The position numbers and the translations under genes were made by a program. A stretch of DNA of 64,000 bases from Ramlibacter terrae (GTDB lineage: Bacteria; Pseudomonadota; Gammaproteobacteria; Burkholderiales; Burkholderiaceae_C). Shown here piece by piece: positions 42,986-53,729 of the stretch (its first letter is position 1; each line of letters opens with the position of its first letter). Below the pieces are notes generated by a model. That model saw only the letters and a list, made by a program, of their open reading frames with translations, searched no databases and was not told the DNA's origin. The stretch is from assembly GCA_013127575.1 (NCBI GenBank), contig CP053418.1, positions 4,216,001 to 4,280,000 on the forward strand, written 5' to 3'.

Positions 42986-43769
42986 TCAACGCAGGCCGGC
43001 GATGTAGTCGGCCACGGCGCGGATCTCGCGGTCGTTCAGCTTGTTGGCGATCTGGGACATCTGCGGGCTGTTCTTGCGGATGCCGTCGCGGAACGACACC
43101 AGCTGGCTGGCGGTGTAGTCGGCGTGCTGGCCCGACAGGCGCGGGTACTGGGCCGGGATGCCGGCGCCGTTGGGGCTGTGGCACCCGGCGCAGGCGGCGA
43201 TGTTGCGGTTCATGATGCCGCCGCGGTAGATGCGCTCGCCGAGCTGCACCAGTTCCTTGTCCTTGGCGAAGCCGGCCTTGGCCTTCTGCTTGCCCGGGAA
43301 GGCGCCGATGTTCTGCATGTCGGCTTCGGTCAGCTGGGCGGCGAAGCCCTGCATGATCGGGCTCGGGCGCTTGCCGCTCTTGAACTCCTGCAGCTGCTTG
43401 ACCACGTAGGCCGGGTGCTGCTGGGCGAGCTTGGGGTTGGCCGGGGCGCCCGAATTGCCGTCGGCGCCGTGGCAGGCCGCGCAGGTGGCGGTGTAGCGGG
43501 CCTCGCCGGCCGCGATGTCGGCCACCGCCGGCGCGTTCGGGGCCACGGCGGCGGGCGCCGTCGGCGCCTGCGTGGCGGCGGCCGGGCCGGGGTCGCCGCC
43601 GCGTTGGGCGCGGCGGGGGCTGCGGGCAGCTGGCTCGTGGTGGCGGGGGCCGTCGTCGCGGCAGGCGCGGAGGTCGCGGCGGCGGGAGCGCCCGCCTGCT
43701 GGGCCAGAGCGGAAGCGCGGATGCGGCCAGCACGGCGGCAAGCAACAGGGAAGCAGGCGACTTGATCAC
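42986..43769 (-). CDS. Dihaem c-type cytochrome, c4-like (two breaks)
   Basis: Periplasmic electron carrier. Signal peptide SLLLAAVLAASALPL, an Ala/Pro-rich linker of about 60 residues, then two haem sites, CAACHGADG and CAGCHSPNG, each followed by a Met-ligand region (IMQGFAAQL, SPQMSQIANKL). About 261 residues. The start is set at GTG 43769 because it gives a normal signal peptide. Breaks near 43707 and 43592 restore at CCWGG. It is transcribed away from engB and towards resB-ccsB. Confidence 0.92.
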
Positions 43770-43782
43770 GGTATTGGGTTTA

Positions 43783-43810
43783 TTGGCGCAAAACCGCGAG
43801 ATTCTACAAT
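43783..43810 (+). promoter_or_regulatory. Sigma-70 type promoter for engB
   Basis: TTGGCG (43783-43788) and TACAAT (43805-43810) are separated by 16 bases. The predicted start is about 20 bases before the engB ATG. The cytochrome gene reads away on the other strand from within this region. Confidence 0.6.
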
Positions 43811-43837
43811 GCCCCATTAAGACCTCCGCTCCAGACC

Positions 43838-44531
43838 ATGACCTCCGCCCCGGGCCCCCGCGCCCCCGCCACCTCGCCCGCCACCCGGGCGATGGGCTGG
43901 CTGCACACCGCCCGCTTCCTCACGACGGCCCCCCGCCGGAGCACCTGCCCGACCTGACGGTCCCCGAAATCGCCTTCGTCGGCCGTTCCAACGCCGGCAA
44001 GTCCACCTGCATCAACACCCGGCCCAGACCAAGCGGCTGGCCTTCGCGTCCAAGACGCCGGGCCGCACCAGGGCGATCAACCTGTTCGCGCTGGGCAAGC
44101 AAGGCGAAACCGACGCCATCCTGGCCGACCTGCCCGGCTACGGCTATGCGGCCGTGCCCAAGGCCGACAAGGAGCGCTGGCAGCAGGTGATGGCCAACTA
44201 CCTCGTCACCCGCGAGAACCTGCGCGGCGTGGTGATGCTGTGCGACCCGCGCCACGGCCTGACGGAGCTCGACGACATCCTGCTGGACGTGATCCGGCCG
44301 CGCATCGAGGAAGGCCTCAAGCTGCTCGTCCTGCTGACCAAGGCCGACAAGCTCAATCGCGAGGAGCAGAACAAGGCCATGTCGATTGCGAAGCTGCAGA
44401 CGGCCGGCGGCGAGCTGAAGCTGTTCTCGGCGCTCAAGCGCAAGGGCGTGGAAGAGACGGCGATGCTGCTGTACGAGTGGGCGCATCCCGAAGTGGAAGA
44501 CAAGCCCGGCGACGAAGTCGAAGCCGAATGA
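43838..44531 (+). CDS. engB: Ribosome biogenesis GTPase EngB/YsxC (two breaks)
   Basis: Essential GTPase in 50S assembly. G1 VGRSNAGKSTCINT, G2 region KTPGRTRAINLF, G3 DLPGYGYA, G4 LLTKADKLN and G5-like FSALKRKGVEE are in order; about 231 residues. Breaks are in a C run near 43934 and near 44019, where CCTGG restores INTLAQTKRLAFAS. The stop overlaps the next ATG. Confidence 0.96.
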
Positions 44532-45417
44532 TCGAAAACGGCAGCAGCCGCTCCCCCACGGCATCACCCTGAGCTGCCGCGCGGCCGGGGAGCGTGGCCG
44601 GCCGGTGCTGATGTTCCTGCATGGCTTCCCCGAAGCCGCGTTCGTCTGGGACGCGCTGCTGCTGCACTTCGCCCGGCCCGAGAACGGCGGCTACCGCTGC
44701 GTGGCGCCGAACCTGCGGGGCTTCGAGGCGTCGACCCGACCCGCCGAGGTCGGCGCCTACCGCGCCAGGCACCTCGTGCAGGACATCGCCGCCCTCATCG
44801 CCATCGAGGGCGGGCCGCTCGCCTGCCTGGTGGCGCACGACTGGGGCGGCGCCGTCGCCTGGAGCCTGGCCAACCAGCGGCCCGAGCTCACCCGCAAGCT
44901 GGCGATCGTCAATTCGCCGCATCCCGCGACCTTCCTGCGCGAGCTGACGTCGAACCCGAAGCAGCAGCAGGCCAGCGCGTACATGAACTTCCTCATCCGC
45001 CCCGACGCGGAAGTGCTGCTGCGGGAAGACGGCTACCGCCGGCTCTTCGCGTTCTTCACGAGCTGGGGTGGCGCGCCCTGGCTGACCGAAGAACTGAAGG
45101 AGCGTTATCGCGCCGTGTGGGACGCAAGCCTCACCGGCGGCCTGAACTACTACCGCGCCTCGCCGCTGCGCCCGCCGCGGCCGGAAGACCCGGGCGCCGC
45201 CGGCGTCACGCTGCCGCGCGAGATGGTGACCATCGTCATCCCGACGCTGGTGCTGTGGGCCATGGAAGACGTCGCCTTGCCGCCGGAACTGGTGGACGGG
45301 CTCGGCGAATTCGTCGCCGACCTCACACTGGAAAAGGTGCCGGGCGCGACGCACTGGATCGTGCACGAGCGGCCGGAGTTCGTCGCCGAGCGGATCGGCG
45401 CCTTCCTCGCTCAGTAG
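44528..45417 (+). CDS. Alpha/beta hydrolase, epoxide hydrolase-like (one break)
   Basis: About 296 residues. Oxyanion segment LHGFPEAAFVWD, then VAPNLRGFEAS; the nucleophile elbow LVAHDWGGAVAW has Asp as nucleophile, as in epoxide hydrolases and haloalkane dehalogenases. The catalytic His is in PGATHWIVHE. The break near 44548 separates the first eight codons. The substrate is not known. The 3' end overlaps the convergent acyltransferase gene by seven bases. Confidence 0.88.
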
Positions 45418-46277
45418 ATCGAGCGCTCGCCCGGCGGGCGCGTCTTGAAGCGCTTGTGCACCCAGTAGTACTGCGCGGGCATGGTGTCGATCCAGCCCTG
45501 CAGGCGTTCGTTCATCAGGGCCGTGTCGGCCGCGCTGTCGTCGGTCGGGAAGCCCGGCCAGGCCTCCAGCACGCGAACCTCGTACCCGCCCGGCGTCAGG
45601 CGCGTGACGACCGGCACCACCTTTGCGCGCCCCAGCTTCGCGAAACGCGAGAGCGACGGCACCGTCGCCGCCTGCACGCCGTAGAAGGGCACGAAGATCG
45701 ATTCCTCGGGCCCGAAGTTCATGTCGGGCAGCAGGTACATCACCTCGCCGTCGCGCAGCGCGCTCACCAGCCCGCGCACGCCCTGCTCGCGGCCGAACGG
45801 GCGCGACTGGCCGAAGCGATGCCGGCCACGCAGGATCCAGGCGTCGAGGATCGCGTTGCTTTGCTTGGTGTAGATGCCGACGAAGCGCCGCGCCACCTGC
45901 TGCGTGATCGCGGTCCAGCCCGCGTCCATGCCGACGAAGTGCGGCGCGAACACCAGCGTCGGCTCCTCGCCCGCCAGCTCGTCGAGGGCCCCGGTCAGCA
46001 CGAGCCGCGTGCGCGTCACCTCCGGGTCGCCGTGCCACAGCCAGCCGCGATCGAGCCAGGCCTGCGCCACGTGGATGAACACCTCGCGCGTGACCCGCGT
46101 GCGCTCGGCCTCGCTCCACTGCGGGAAGCAGGTGCGCAGGTTGGCCTGCACCACGTGCCGCCGCGGCAGCACCGCCCAGTAAAGGAAGATGCCCAGCGCG
46201 CGTCCGAGCCCGCGCACGAGAGGCAGCGGCAGGCGCGCCAGCAGGCGCATGAACTGGATGCCGGCGCGGCTGATCAT
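45411..46277 (-). CDS. LpxL-type lysophospholipid/lipid A acyltransferase (first copy)
   Basis: Intact, 288 residues. An N-terminal membrane anchor, then the HX4D active-site motif FAPHFVGMDAGW, GIYTKQSN and YLLPDMNFGPEESIFVPFYG, with PAQYYWVHKRFKTRP at the end. This family adds secondary acyl chains to Kdo-lipid A. Two tandem copies suggest two acylation positions. Starts within the stop of the upstream copy. Confidence 0.92.
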   Translation of the reverse strand: MISRAGIQFMRLLARLPLPLVRGLGRALGIFLYWAVLPRRHVVQANLRTCFPQWSEAERTRVTREVFIHVAQAWLDRGWLWHGDPEVTRTRLVLTGALDELAGEEPTLVFAPHFVGMDAGWTAITQQVARRFVGIYTKQSNAILDAWILRGRHRFGQSRPFGREQGVRGLVSALRDGEVMYLLPDMNFGPEESIFVPFYGVQAATVPSLSRFAKLGRAKVVPVVTRLTPGGYEVRVLEAWPGFPTDDSAADTALMNERLQGWIDTMPAQYYWVHKRFKTRPPGERSIY

Positions 46278-47094
46278 GCGGCCGCCTCCTGCCGTGGCTG
46301 CTTGTAGCGCGCGTAGCCCCACAGGTACTGCGCGGGGCAGGCCCGCACCAGCCGCTCCATCTGCCCGTTGATCACGGCCGCCGCGGCCTCGGGCGTGCCG
46401 TCGAGCGCGCCTTCGAACGGCAGCACCGGATGCGGTAGCCGCGGCCGCCCGCCAGCCGCTCGCCCCAGATCAGGAGGGGCAGCGCGCCGGTCTGCTGCAC
46501 CAGCCGCGCGGGCAGCGTCATCGTGTACGCCGGTTGGCCGAAGAAAGGCGCCAGACGCCCATGCCGTTCGGCGGCACCTGGTCGGGCAGCAAGCCCACGG
46601 CGCCGCCGGCGCGCAGCACGCGCAGCATCTGGCGCACGCCGGCGAGCGTGGTGGGCGCGGCGGTGAGGTTGGGGCGCGTGCGCGCCGTGCCCACCAGGTC
46701 GCGCAGCCGGGGCTTGCGCGCGGGCCGGTACAGCACCGTGACGGCGCCGAAGCGCTCGGCATAGGCTTGCGCCGTGATCTCGAAGCAACCCGGTGTGGCG
46801 TCAGGAAGACGACACCGCGACCTGCGGCACGGGCCGCGTCGACGAGATCGGCGCCTTCCCATTGCACCGGGGGCATCGCGCCGAACCACAGGCGCGGCGT
46901 TTCGGCGATCAGCCGGCCCGATTCGGCCACCGCCCGGCGCACCGGGCGAAGCGCAGGCCGGCAAGGCGCGCATTGGCCAGAAAGCGGCGCCGGTAGGTGG
47001 GCGAGAGCAGCCATGCGAGCCAGCCGAGCGCCCCGCCCACGGCGTGCAGCAGCGGCAGCGGCCACCCCGAGAGGGCTTGGAACAGTCGTTTCAC
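46274..47094 (-). CDS. LpxL-type lysophospholipid/lipid A acyltransferase (second copy, four breaks)
   Basis: Paralogue of the preceding acyltransferase, about 274 residues, GTG start MKRLFQALSGWPLPLLHAVG. The active-site motif TPHLGCFE (HX4E rather than HX4D) appears once the break near 46792 is repaired at CCTGG. LLPDQVPPNGMGVW and AQYLWGYARYKQPR match the family. Other breaks near 46938 (CCWGG), 46552 (G run) and 46432. The first gene of the pair, divergent from metK. Confidence 0.9.
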
Positions 47095-47106
47095 GCGGGT
47101 TAGAAT
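47077..47106 (+). promoter_or_regulatory. Probable metK promoter
   Basis: TTGGAA (47077-47082) and TAGAAT (47101-47106) are separated by 18 bases. The -35 box lies inside the start of the divergent acyltransferase gene. The predicted leader is about 120 bases long and contains the hairpin at 47187-47205. Confidence 0.5.
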
Positions 47107-47186
47107 TCGGGCGTCGCCGAGTTAATCGGAACTACTTGCAGGGCGACGTTAAACAATGCTGCTAAAGCGTTCGCCCCAGCTCCGGC

Positions 47187-47205
47187 AAAAGGCAACGCGC
47201 CTTTT
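47187..47205 (+). other. Hairpin in the metK leader
   Basis: AAAAGGC (47187-47193), loop AACGC, GCCTTTT (47199-47205). The stem ends in a short T-run, so it could be a weak terminator or attenuator. I see no match to known SAM riboswitch consensus in the leader. Confidence 0.4.
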
Positions 47206-47231
47206 CTGCAATGACGACGGAGTGTATTCAA

Positions 47232-48414
47232 ATGGCGAACGATTTCCTCTTTACTTCCGAATCCGTGTCCGAAGGCCACCCCGACAAGGTGGCCGACCAG
47301 GTCTCGGACGCGATCCTCGACGCGATCTTCAAGCAGGACCCGCGCAGCCGCGTGGCCGCGGAAACGCTGTGCAACACGGGCCTCGTGGTCCTGGCCGGCG
47401 AGATCACGACCAATGCCCACGTGGACTACATCCGGTGGCGCGCGACACGATCAAGCGCATCGGCTACGACAACACCGAATACGGCATCGACTACAAGGGT
47501 TGCGCCGTCATGGTCTGCTACGACAAGCAGTCCAACGACATCGCCCGGGGCGTGGACCACGCGTCCGACGACCACCTGAACATCGGCGCCGGCGACCAGG
47601 GCCTGATGTTCGGCTACGCCTGCGACGAGACGCCGGTGCTGATGCCCGCGCCGATCTACTACGCGCACCGCCACGGTGGAGCGCCAGGCACAGCTGCGCA
47701 AGGACGGCCGCCTGAAGTTCCTGCGCCCGGACGCCAAGAGCCAGGTGACGATGCGCTACGTCGACGGCAAGCCGCACAGCATCGACACGGTGGTGCTCTC
47801 CACGCAGCACGATCCCGACCAGAGCGAGTCGGCCACCAAGATGAAGGCGAGCTTCAACGAAGCCATCATCGAGGAGATCATCAAGCCGGTGCTGCCCAAG
47901 GAGTGGCTGAAGGAAACGCGCTACCTGATCAACCCGACCGGCCGCTTCGTCGTCGGCGGCCCGCAGGGCGACTGCGGCCTGACCGGCCGCAAGATCATCG
48001 TCGACACCTACGGCGGCGCCTGCCCGCACGGCGGCGGCGCGTTCTCGGGCAAGGACCCGTCCAAGGTCGACCGCTCGGCTGCCTACGCCGCGCGCTACGT
48101 CGCCAAGAACATCGTGGCCGCCGGCCCGCCCGCCAGTGCCAGATCCGGTGGCGTACGCGATCGGCGTGGCCAAGCCGATGAACGTGACGGTGTACACCGA
48201 GGGCACGGGCGTGATCCCCGACGACCAGATCGCCGCGCTGATCAACGAGCACTTCGACCTGCGCCCGAAGGGCATCATCCAGATGCTCGACCTGCTGCGC
48301 CCGATCTACGAGAAGACCGCCGCCTACGGCCACTTCGGCCGCGAGGAGCCGGAGTTCACGTGGGAGCGCACGGACAAGGCTGCCGCCCTGCGCGCTGCTG
48401 CGGGCCTCAAGTAA
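47232..48414 (+). CDS. metK: S-adenosylmethionine synthase MetK (four breaks)
   Basis: Makes SAM from methionine and ATP. Family motifs: [33 protein letters not shown] and the P-loop [16 protein letters not shown]. About 394 residues. Breaks near 47430 and 48155 (CCAGG restores IQVA in both), near 47672 (a gain, where HRLVERQAQ is expected) and near 48128 (CCTGG restores AGLARQCQ). GGAG ten bases before the ATG. Confidence 0.97.
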
Positions 48415-48430
48415 GTCCTGAGCGCCTGCC

Positions 48431-48547
48431 GCGGGCTGAACGCGGAAGGCGCAGAATAAATTGCGAAAGTCGCAGAAGGATTTCCAGATTGATTCTGGAG
48501 TCCTTCTGCGACTTTTCTTCCTTCTGCGCCTTCTGCGTTCAGCCCGC
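48431..48547. repeat. 117-bp near-perfect palindrome of the GCGCAGA type
   Basis: GCGGGCTGAACGC (48431-48443) pairs with GCGTTCAGCCCGC (48535-48547). Inner arms continue with GGCGCAGAA/TTCTGCGCC and GTCGCAGAAGGA/TCCTTCTGCGAC to a TCCAGA/TCTGGA centre at 48483-48499. It lies between convergent metK and the START-protein gene, suggesting a bidirectional terminator. It shares its core with the element at 3641-3747. Confidence 0.85.
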
Positions 48548-48570
48548 CGCAGGCGCCACCGCGCAAAAGA

Positions 48571-49451
48571 TCAGTTCAGCGCAGCCGTCTGCTGCCGCTC
48601 GTACTCCGACCGCTTCATCGCCACGTAGGTCGCGCGGTCCATCTCACGCAGCTGCCGCGGATACTTCTCGGTGGCGGTGAACCACTGCTGGATCCGCTGC
48701 TCGACCTGCTGGTCGCCCGGGTTGTCCGGGTAGGCGTCGATCGCAGGTAGTAGCGCATGGCATTGCGTTCGATCGCGCCGCGCATGCCCTCGATGTACTG
48801 CGGCTGGCCGCTCGCATCCTTGCCCGTCACGCTGAACCCGATCTTGTCGGCGCCCGCGGTGGACAGGTACATGTTCATGGCCATCTTGCTCGCGGAGCCA
48901 TAGCCGTACGCATAGCTCAGGTGCATGAAGGTGCGGCCGTTGCCGATGGGCACCGCCTCCAGGCGGATCCGGTAATCGCGCGTGCCGACCGGGCCCTGCG
49001 CCGCGCTGAGGCGGGTTTCGGTAGTCGCTGGTCGCGGCCACGTTGTTGAACTGGAAGCCGATGCGGAAAGCCTGCTCTACCGGCTGGTTGTACTTGCGGC
49101 CGATGCGCACGGCCAGCCCCTCGCCGCCCGCGCGGCAGTATTTCGTGTTGAAGGGCAGCAGCATCACGTCGCACCAGGCGGACGGCTCCTTCAGCGCATC
49201 GCGCACCTTCTCGAACGGGTGTTCGATCACGGCATAGACGTCGCCCTGCAGCGCGTTGGACGCTTCCGACGAGTCGATGTGCAACGCCCGCTGGTACGGG
49301 TTGTTGCGCAGCTGCTCGCGAAGCTCGACGTGCTTGGCCCGCAGCTCGCCCGCATCGGCGTGCGCGGCGACCGAGCCGAACGCCAGCATGCAGGCGGTGC
49401 CGGCCACGGCCGGGGCGCGCAGGATGCGGGGGAAGCCTTAATTGGCGTCAT
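48571..49451 (-). CDS. Exported START-like domain protein (three breaks)
   Basis: About 294 residues. Restoring a lost C near 49425 gives the start [20 protein letters not shown] and a cleavable signal peptide ending near VAAHADA. The rest looks like a START/polyketide-cyclase lipid-binding fold ([54 protein letters not shown]). Breaks near 49018 (two bases) and 48752 fit CCTGG. The start overlaps the upstream gene's stop (ATGA). Lipid binding is inferred from fold only. Confidence 0.75.
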
Positions 49452-49920
49452 GGTGGGGGTTCCTGTCGAATCTTCTTCCGGCATGGCGGAGGCGTCCGCC
49501 GGCGATGTGGTTTCGGACTCTTCCTCGAGGAAGGCCGGATGTCGAGCTGGATTCCGCCCATGAACAGCGAATGCGGCGCCACTTCGTAGAGGTAGCGGCC
49601 ACGCGGCGCAAGCACCAGCCGCATGCGCATGCGCGGCTGTTCGATGCCTTCCCGGCGCGGATCAGGCGGGTGCGCACCGGGTTGTCCGGGCACACCAGCG
49701 ACTTGAGCTTGTGGTAGTCCGTCGAGAGCGCCACCGCGTCCGGGTACCACGGCGAGCTCTTGTTGCGCGCCAGCAGGTTGGCCGACAGGTCGACCTCGAG
49801 CGTGAGGACGTTGCCGTCGGCCTCCAGCACGAGATTGCGCCCGAGCAAGCCCCCGCTGGCCTCGCCGTACTTGTACGTGAGGTGGAGGTGGGAAGGCGTC
49901 TTGCGAAGCGAATATTTCAT
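49448..49920 (-). CDS. Conserved protein of unknown function (one break)
   Basis: About 157 residues from MKYSLRKTPSHLHLTYKYGE; an alternative ATG at 49968 adds 16 residues, and neither has a clear ribosome-binding site. Beta-rich pattern (NLVLEADGNVLTLEVDLSAN, RMRMRLVLAPRGRYLYEVAP, LFMGGIQLDIRPS), then a basic, His/Pro-rich tail. The break near 49655 restores at CCWGG. Coupled to the START-like gene. Divergent from the glycine-zipper gene; the 217-bp gap (49921-50137) holds no gene I can support. Confidence 0.6.
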
Positions 49921-50137
49921 GGGTGTCACCCGGTTGCCGAAGGGTGGCCCGGCCGCCGCGGACGACATGTAGGACTGTGCTGTTTTCAGGTGTGGGGGCC
50001 GCTCGGCAATGGTGGGGCTCGCACCGGCGCGGCACGCCCTCTCCTACACCCGTTGTCGGCGATTCGACTACGCAGCGCGTGGGTCAGCGGTCCAAGATGC
50101 ACTGCATACATCCACCCCCACAACAAGGAGCATCTCA

Positions 50138-51130
50138 ATGGCTGCTGAAGAACGCGACATGAACCGTGACCCCATCACCGACGAACCCGGCGCGCATCCG
50201 GTCGGCGTCGGCGCGGGCGCAACTGGCGGAGCCGTCGCCGGCGCCGCCGCGGGCGCCATCGGCGGCCCGATCGGCGCTGCCGTGGGCGGCGTGGTCGGCG
50301 CCGTGGTCGGTGGCCGGCCGGCAAGGCCGCGGCCGAAGCCGTGAACCCCACCGCCGAGGAAGCGTTCTGGAAGGACAACTACGACAAGGAGCCCTACTAC
50401 GAGAAGGGCCGCACCTTCGACGACTACGGACCCGCGTACCGCCTCGGCCTGTCGGGCCGCAGCCGCTACGAAGATCCGTGGACCAGCGTCGAACCGCGCC
50501 TCGCGTCCGAGTGGGAAAGCACCCGCGGCAACTCGACCCTGAACTGGGACCGCGCCAGCCACGCGTCGAAGGCGGCCTGGCACCGTGCGGACACGCAGTA
50601 CCGCGGCGCCGGCAGCTCGGCGGCGGGCACGGGTGCGGCCGGCATGGTCGGCGCCGCCCAGTCGGCCGGCGACAACAGCGGCAGCAATGCCGACGTGATC
50701 GACGTGCTGAAGGACCCGGTCGAGTGCTCGAAGGACGGCGAATACGGCTTCCGCGAGTGCGCCGAGCAGGCCAAGCGCCAGGACCTGAAGACGATGTTCC
50801 TGCAGCGCGCGGACGACTGCCGCACCGCTGCGCAGGAGCTGAACCAGCTGGTGCGCCAGCACGGCGGCACCGGCGAGGACGGCGGCAGCGCGATGGGCGC
50901 GATGCACCGCGGCTGGGTGTCGATCAAGTCGAAGCTGACCAGCTACGACGACAAGGCGGTGCTCGAAGAGTGCGAACGCGGCGAAGACAACGCCAAGGCG
51001 CGCTACAAGAAGGCGCTGGACAAGAACCTGCCGCCGGCCGTGCGCCAGGTCGTGGAGCGCCAGTACCGGGGTGCAGCGCAACCACGACCAGATCAAGATG
51101 CTGCGCGACCAGGCCCGGCTGGCAGGCTGA
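50138..51130 (+). CDS. Glycine-zipper protein fused to a PA2169-like four-helix domain (breaks)
   Basis: About 330 residues. Residues about 20-65 are a glycine zipper (GATGGAVAGAAAGAIGGPIG, then AVGGVVGAVVGGLAG), which could insert into or bind membranes. A middle region with Tyr-rich YDKEPYYEKGRTFDDYGPAY follows. The C-terminal 140 residues (VIDVLKDPVECSKDGEYGFR onward) resemble the DUF2383/PA2169 ferritin-like four-helix bundle. AAGGAG is seven bases before the ATG. Breaks near 50316 (CCTGG) and 51067. Such proteins are often stress-associated; the role is unknown. Confidence 0.8.
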
Positions 51131-51180
51131 GCATCCTGGAGAGACAATGAAACGGGGCCGGCGGCCCCGCTTCACCTTCC

Positions 51181-53729
51181 ATGTCCGAGAAAACCGCACT
51201 CCAGAAATACCGCGACAAGCGCAACTTCGAAGCCACGCCGGAACCGGCGGAAGGCGGCGAAGCGAACGAGGACGCACGCAGCTTCGTGATCCAGAAGCAC
51301 TGGGCCACGCGGCTGCACTACGACTTCCGGCTCGAGCTGGAAGGCACGATGAAGAGCTGGGCGGTCCCCAAGGGACCGAGCTACGACCCGGCCGACAAGC
51401 GCATGGCGATGCCCACCGAGGACCATCCCATCGCGTACAACCAGTTCGAAGGCCAGATCCCCGCCGGCAACTACGGCGCGGGCAAGGTGATCATCTGGGA
51501 CAAGGGCACCGGATCCCGCTGGAAGACCCGCACAAGGGTTTTCGCGACGGCAAGCTCAAGTTCGAGATGCGCGGCCACAAGATGCACGGGCGCTGGACGC
51601 TCGTGCGCATGAAGGGGCGCGGCAACGGCCGCGAGGACCCGTGGCTGCTGATCAAGGAGCGCGACGAATTCGTCCGCCCCGCCACTGAATTCAGCGTCGT
51701 TGACGAGATGCCGGACAGCGTGAAGACGCTGGCGGACCGTCCCGATGCCAAGGATGCGCCGGCCACCGTCCATGCAGCGGCCGCCGACGGGCCCCCGCGG
51801 GCGCGAAGCCCGCGGCGCTGCCCGCCACGTTGCAACCGCAGCTTGCCGTGCTGGTGGACGAACCGCCCGCCGACGCGCACGACTGGATCTTCGAGATCAA
51901 GTTCGACGGCTACCGCATGCTCGCGCGCGTGGAAGGCGGCGAGATCGAGCTCGTCACGCGCAACGGCAACGCATGGACGGCCAAGCTGTCCGGGCTGGTG
52001 AAGGCGCTGCAGGCGATGGACCTGCCCGACGGCTGGTACGACGGCGAGATCATCATGCCGGGCGCGGACGTGCCGGCGGACTTCCAAGCGCTGCAGGGCG
52101 CCTTCGACAGCGCCCGCACGGCGCAGATCGTCTACTACCTGTTCGACCTGCCGTTCTGCGCCGGACACGACCTGCGCGACGTGCCGCTGCTGGCGCGGCG
52201 CGAGGTGCTGCAGCGCATCGTCGAGCGCAAGCCGCACCCCAACGTGCGCTTCAGCGCCGTGTTCGATGCACCGCCCGAGCAGATGCTCAAGTCGGCGTGC
52301 CAGCTCGGGCTCGAAGGCGTGATCGCCAAGCGCGCCGATTCGGCGTACGTGGGCCGCCGCTCCAGCGACTGGATCAAGCTGAAGTGCGCGCTGCGGCAGG
52401 AGTTCGTGATCGGCGGCTGGACCGACCCGAAAGGCAGCCGCACCGGCATCGGCTCGCTGCTGCTGGGCGTGCACGACGACGGCAAGCTGCGCTACGCCGG
52501 CAACGTCGGCACCGGCTTCAACGAGGAGACGCTGCGCACCCTGCGCAAGCAGCTCGACGCCGTTGCCTTGGAACGCACGCCTTTCGAAGCCGGCACCGGC
52601 ATTCCCCGCGCGGCGCACTGGGTGAAGCCCGAGCTCGTGTGCGAGGTGTCGTTCGGCGAGTGGACGCGCGACGGCAAGATCCGCCATTCGGTCTTCCACG
52701 GCCTGCGCACCGACAAGCCGCCGGAAGGCATCGGCGTGGAGCCGGTGGTGCATGCGCCGAAGGCCGACAAGCCGGCCGCGAAGCCGCGCAAGGCCAAGAC
52801 GGCCCCGAAGGCTGCGCCGGCGCCCGCGCCTGCCGCCGCGGACGTCACCCTGCCGGCCACGCTGCGCGTGAGCAATCCCGACCGCGTGATCGATGCGCAG
52901 AGCGGCACCACCAAGATCGGCCTGGTGCGCTACTACGCGCTCGTTGCGCCGCTGATGATGGAACACCTGAAGGGCCGGCCCATCGCGATGGTGCGGGCGC
53001 CCGATGGCATCGAAGGCCAGCTCTTCTTCCAGAAGCACGGACCGCTACAAGATGGCGGGCGTGTCGCAGCTCGACCCGGCGATCTTCCCCGGCCATCCGT
53101 CGATGCTGGAGATCGTCTCGGCCGAGGGCCTGCTGTCGGCGGCGCAGATGAACGTGATCGAGTTCCACACGGAACGGCGTCAAGAGCGCGATCGACAAGC
53201 CCGACCGCATGACCTTCGACATCGACCCCGGCGAAGGCGTGACGTGGCCGCAGATCCGGAAGCGGCCCAACTCGTGCGCGCCATGCTCGACGAACTGGAG
53301 CTGCCCTGCTTCCTCAAGACCAGCGGCGGCAAGGGGCTGCACTGGTGGTGCCGCTCAAGCGCCTGCTGGACTGGGACACGGTCAAGGACTTCTCGCAGGC
53401 CGTGGTGCAGCACATGGCCAAGACGCTGCCGGACCGCTTCGTCGCCAAGAGCGGCGCGAGCAACCGCGTGGGCAAGATCTTCATCGACTACCTGCGCAAC
53501 GGCTACGGCGCCACCACCGCCTGCGCGTGGTCGGCCCGTGCGCGGCCCGGGCTCGGCATCTCGGTGCCGGTGCGCTGGGATGAACTGGCATCGCTGAAAG
53601 GCGGCGCGCACTGGAATGTCGGCAGCGTGCACACGCGGCTCGACCAGGGGCAACGATCCGTGGGCCGACTACGAGAAGAGCCGCGCGGCGCTGGGCGCCG
53701 CGATGAAGAAGCTCGGCTTCGAACGCTAG
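51181..53729 (+). CDS. ligD: Multifunctional DNA ligase D (about eight breaks)
   Basis: NHEJ ligase of about 850 residues. Order: 3'-phosphoesterase domain (FVIQKHWATRLHYDFRLELE, SWAVPKGPS), ATP-dependent ligase (active Lys in FEIKFDGYRML, GLEGVIAKRADSAYVG), an Ala/Lys/Pro linker, then the primase/polymerase domain (catalytic acids in MTFDIDPGEGV; TSGGKGLHVVVPLKR). Breaks near 51510, 51790, 53040, 53172, 53262, 53347 and 53650 mostly restore at CCWGG, including two-base losses (FHTWNGVKSAI) and a G gain. No ku gene is in the window. Confidence 0.95.

Noticed and set aside
47107..47231. SAM riboswitch before metK
   Set aside because: No recognisable SAM-I, SAM-II or SAM-IV core; only a simple hairpin is visible.
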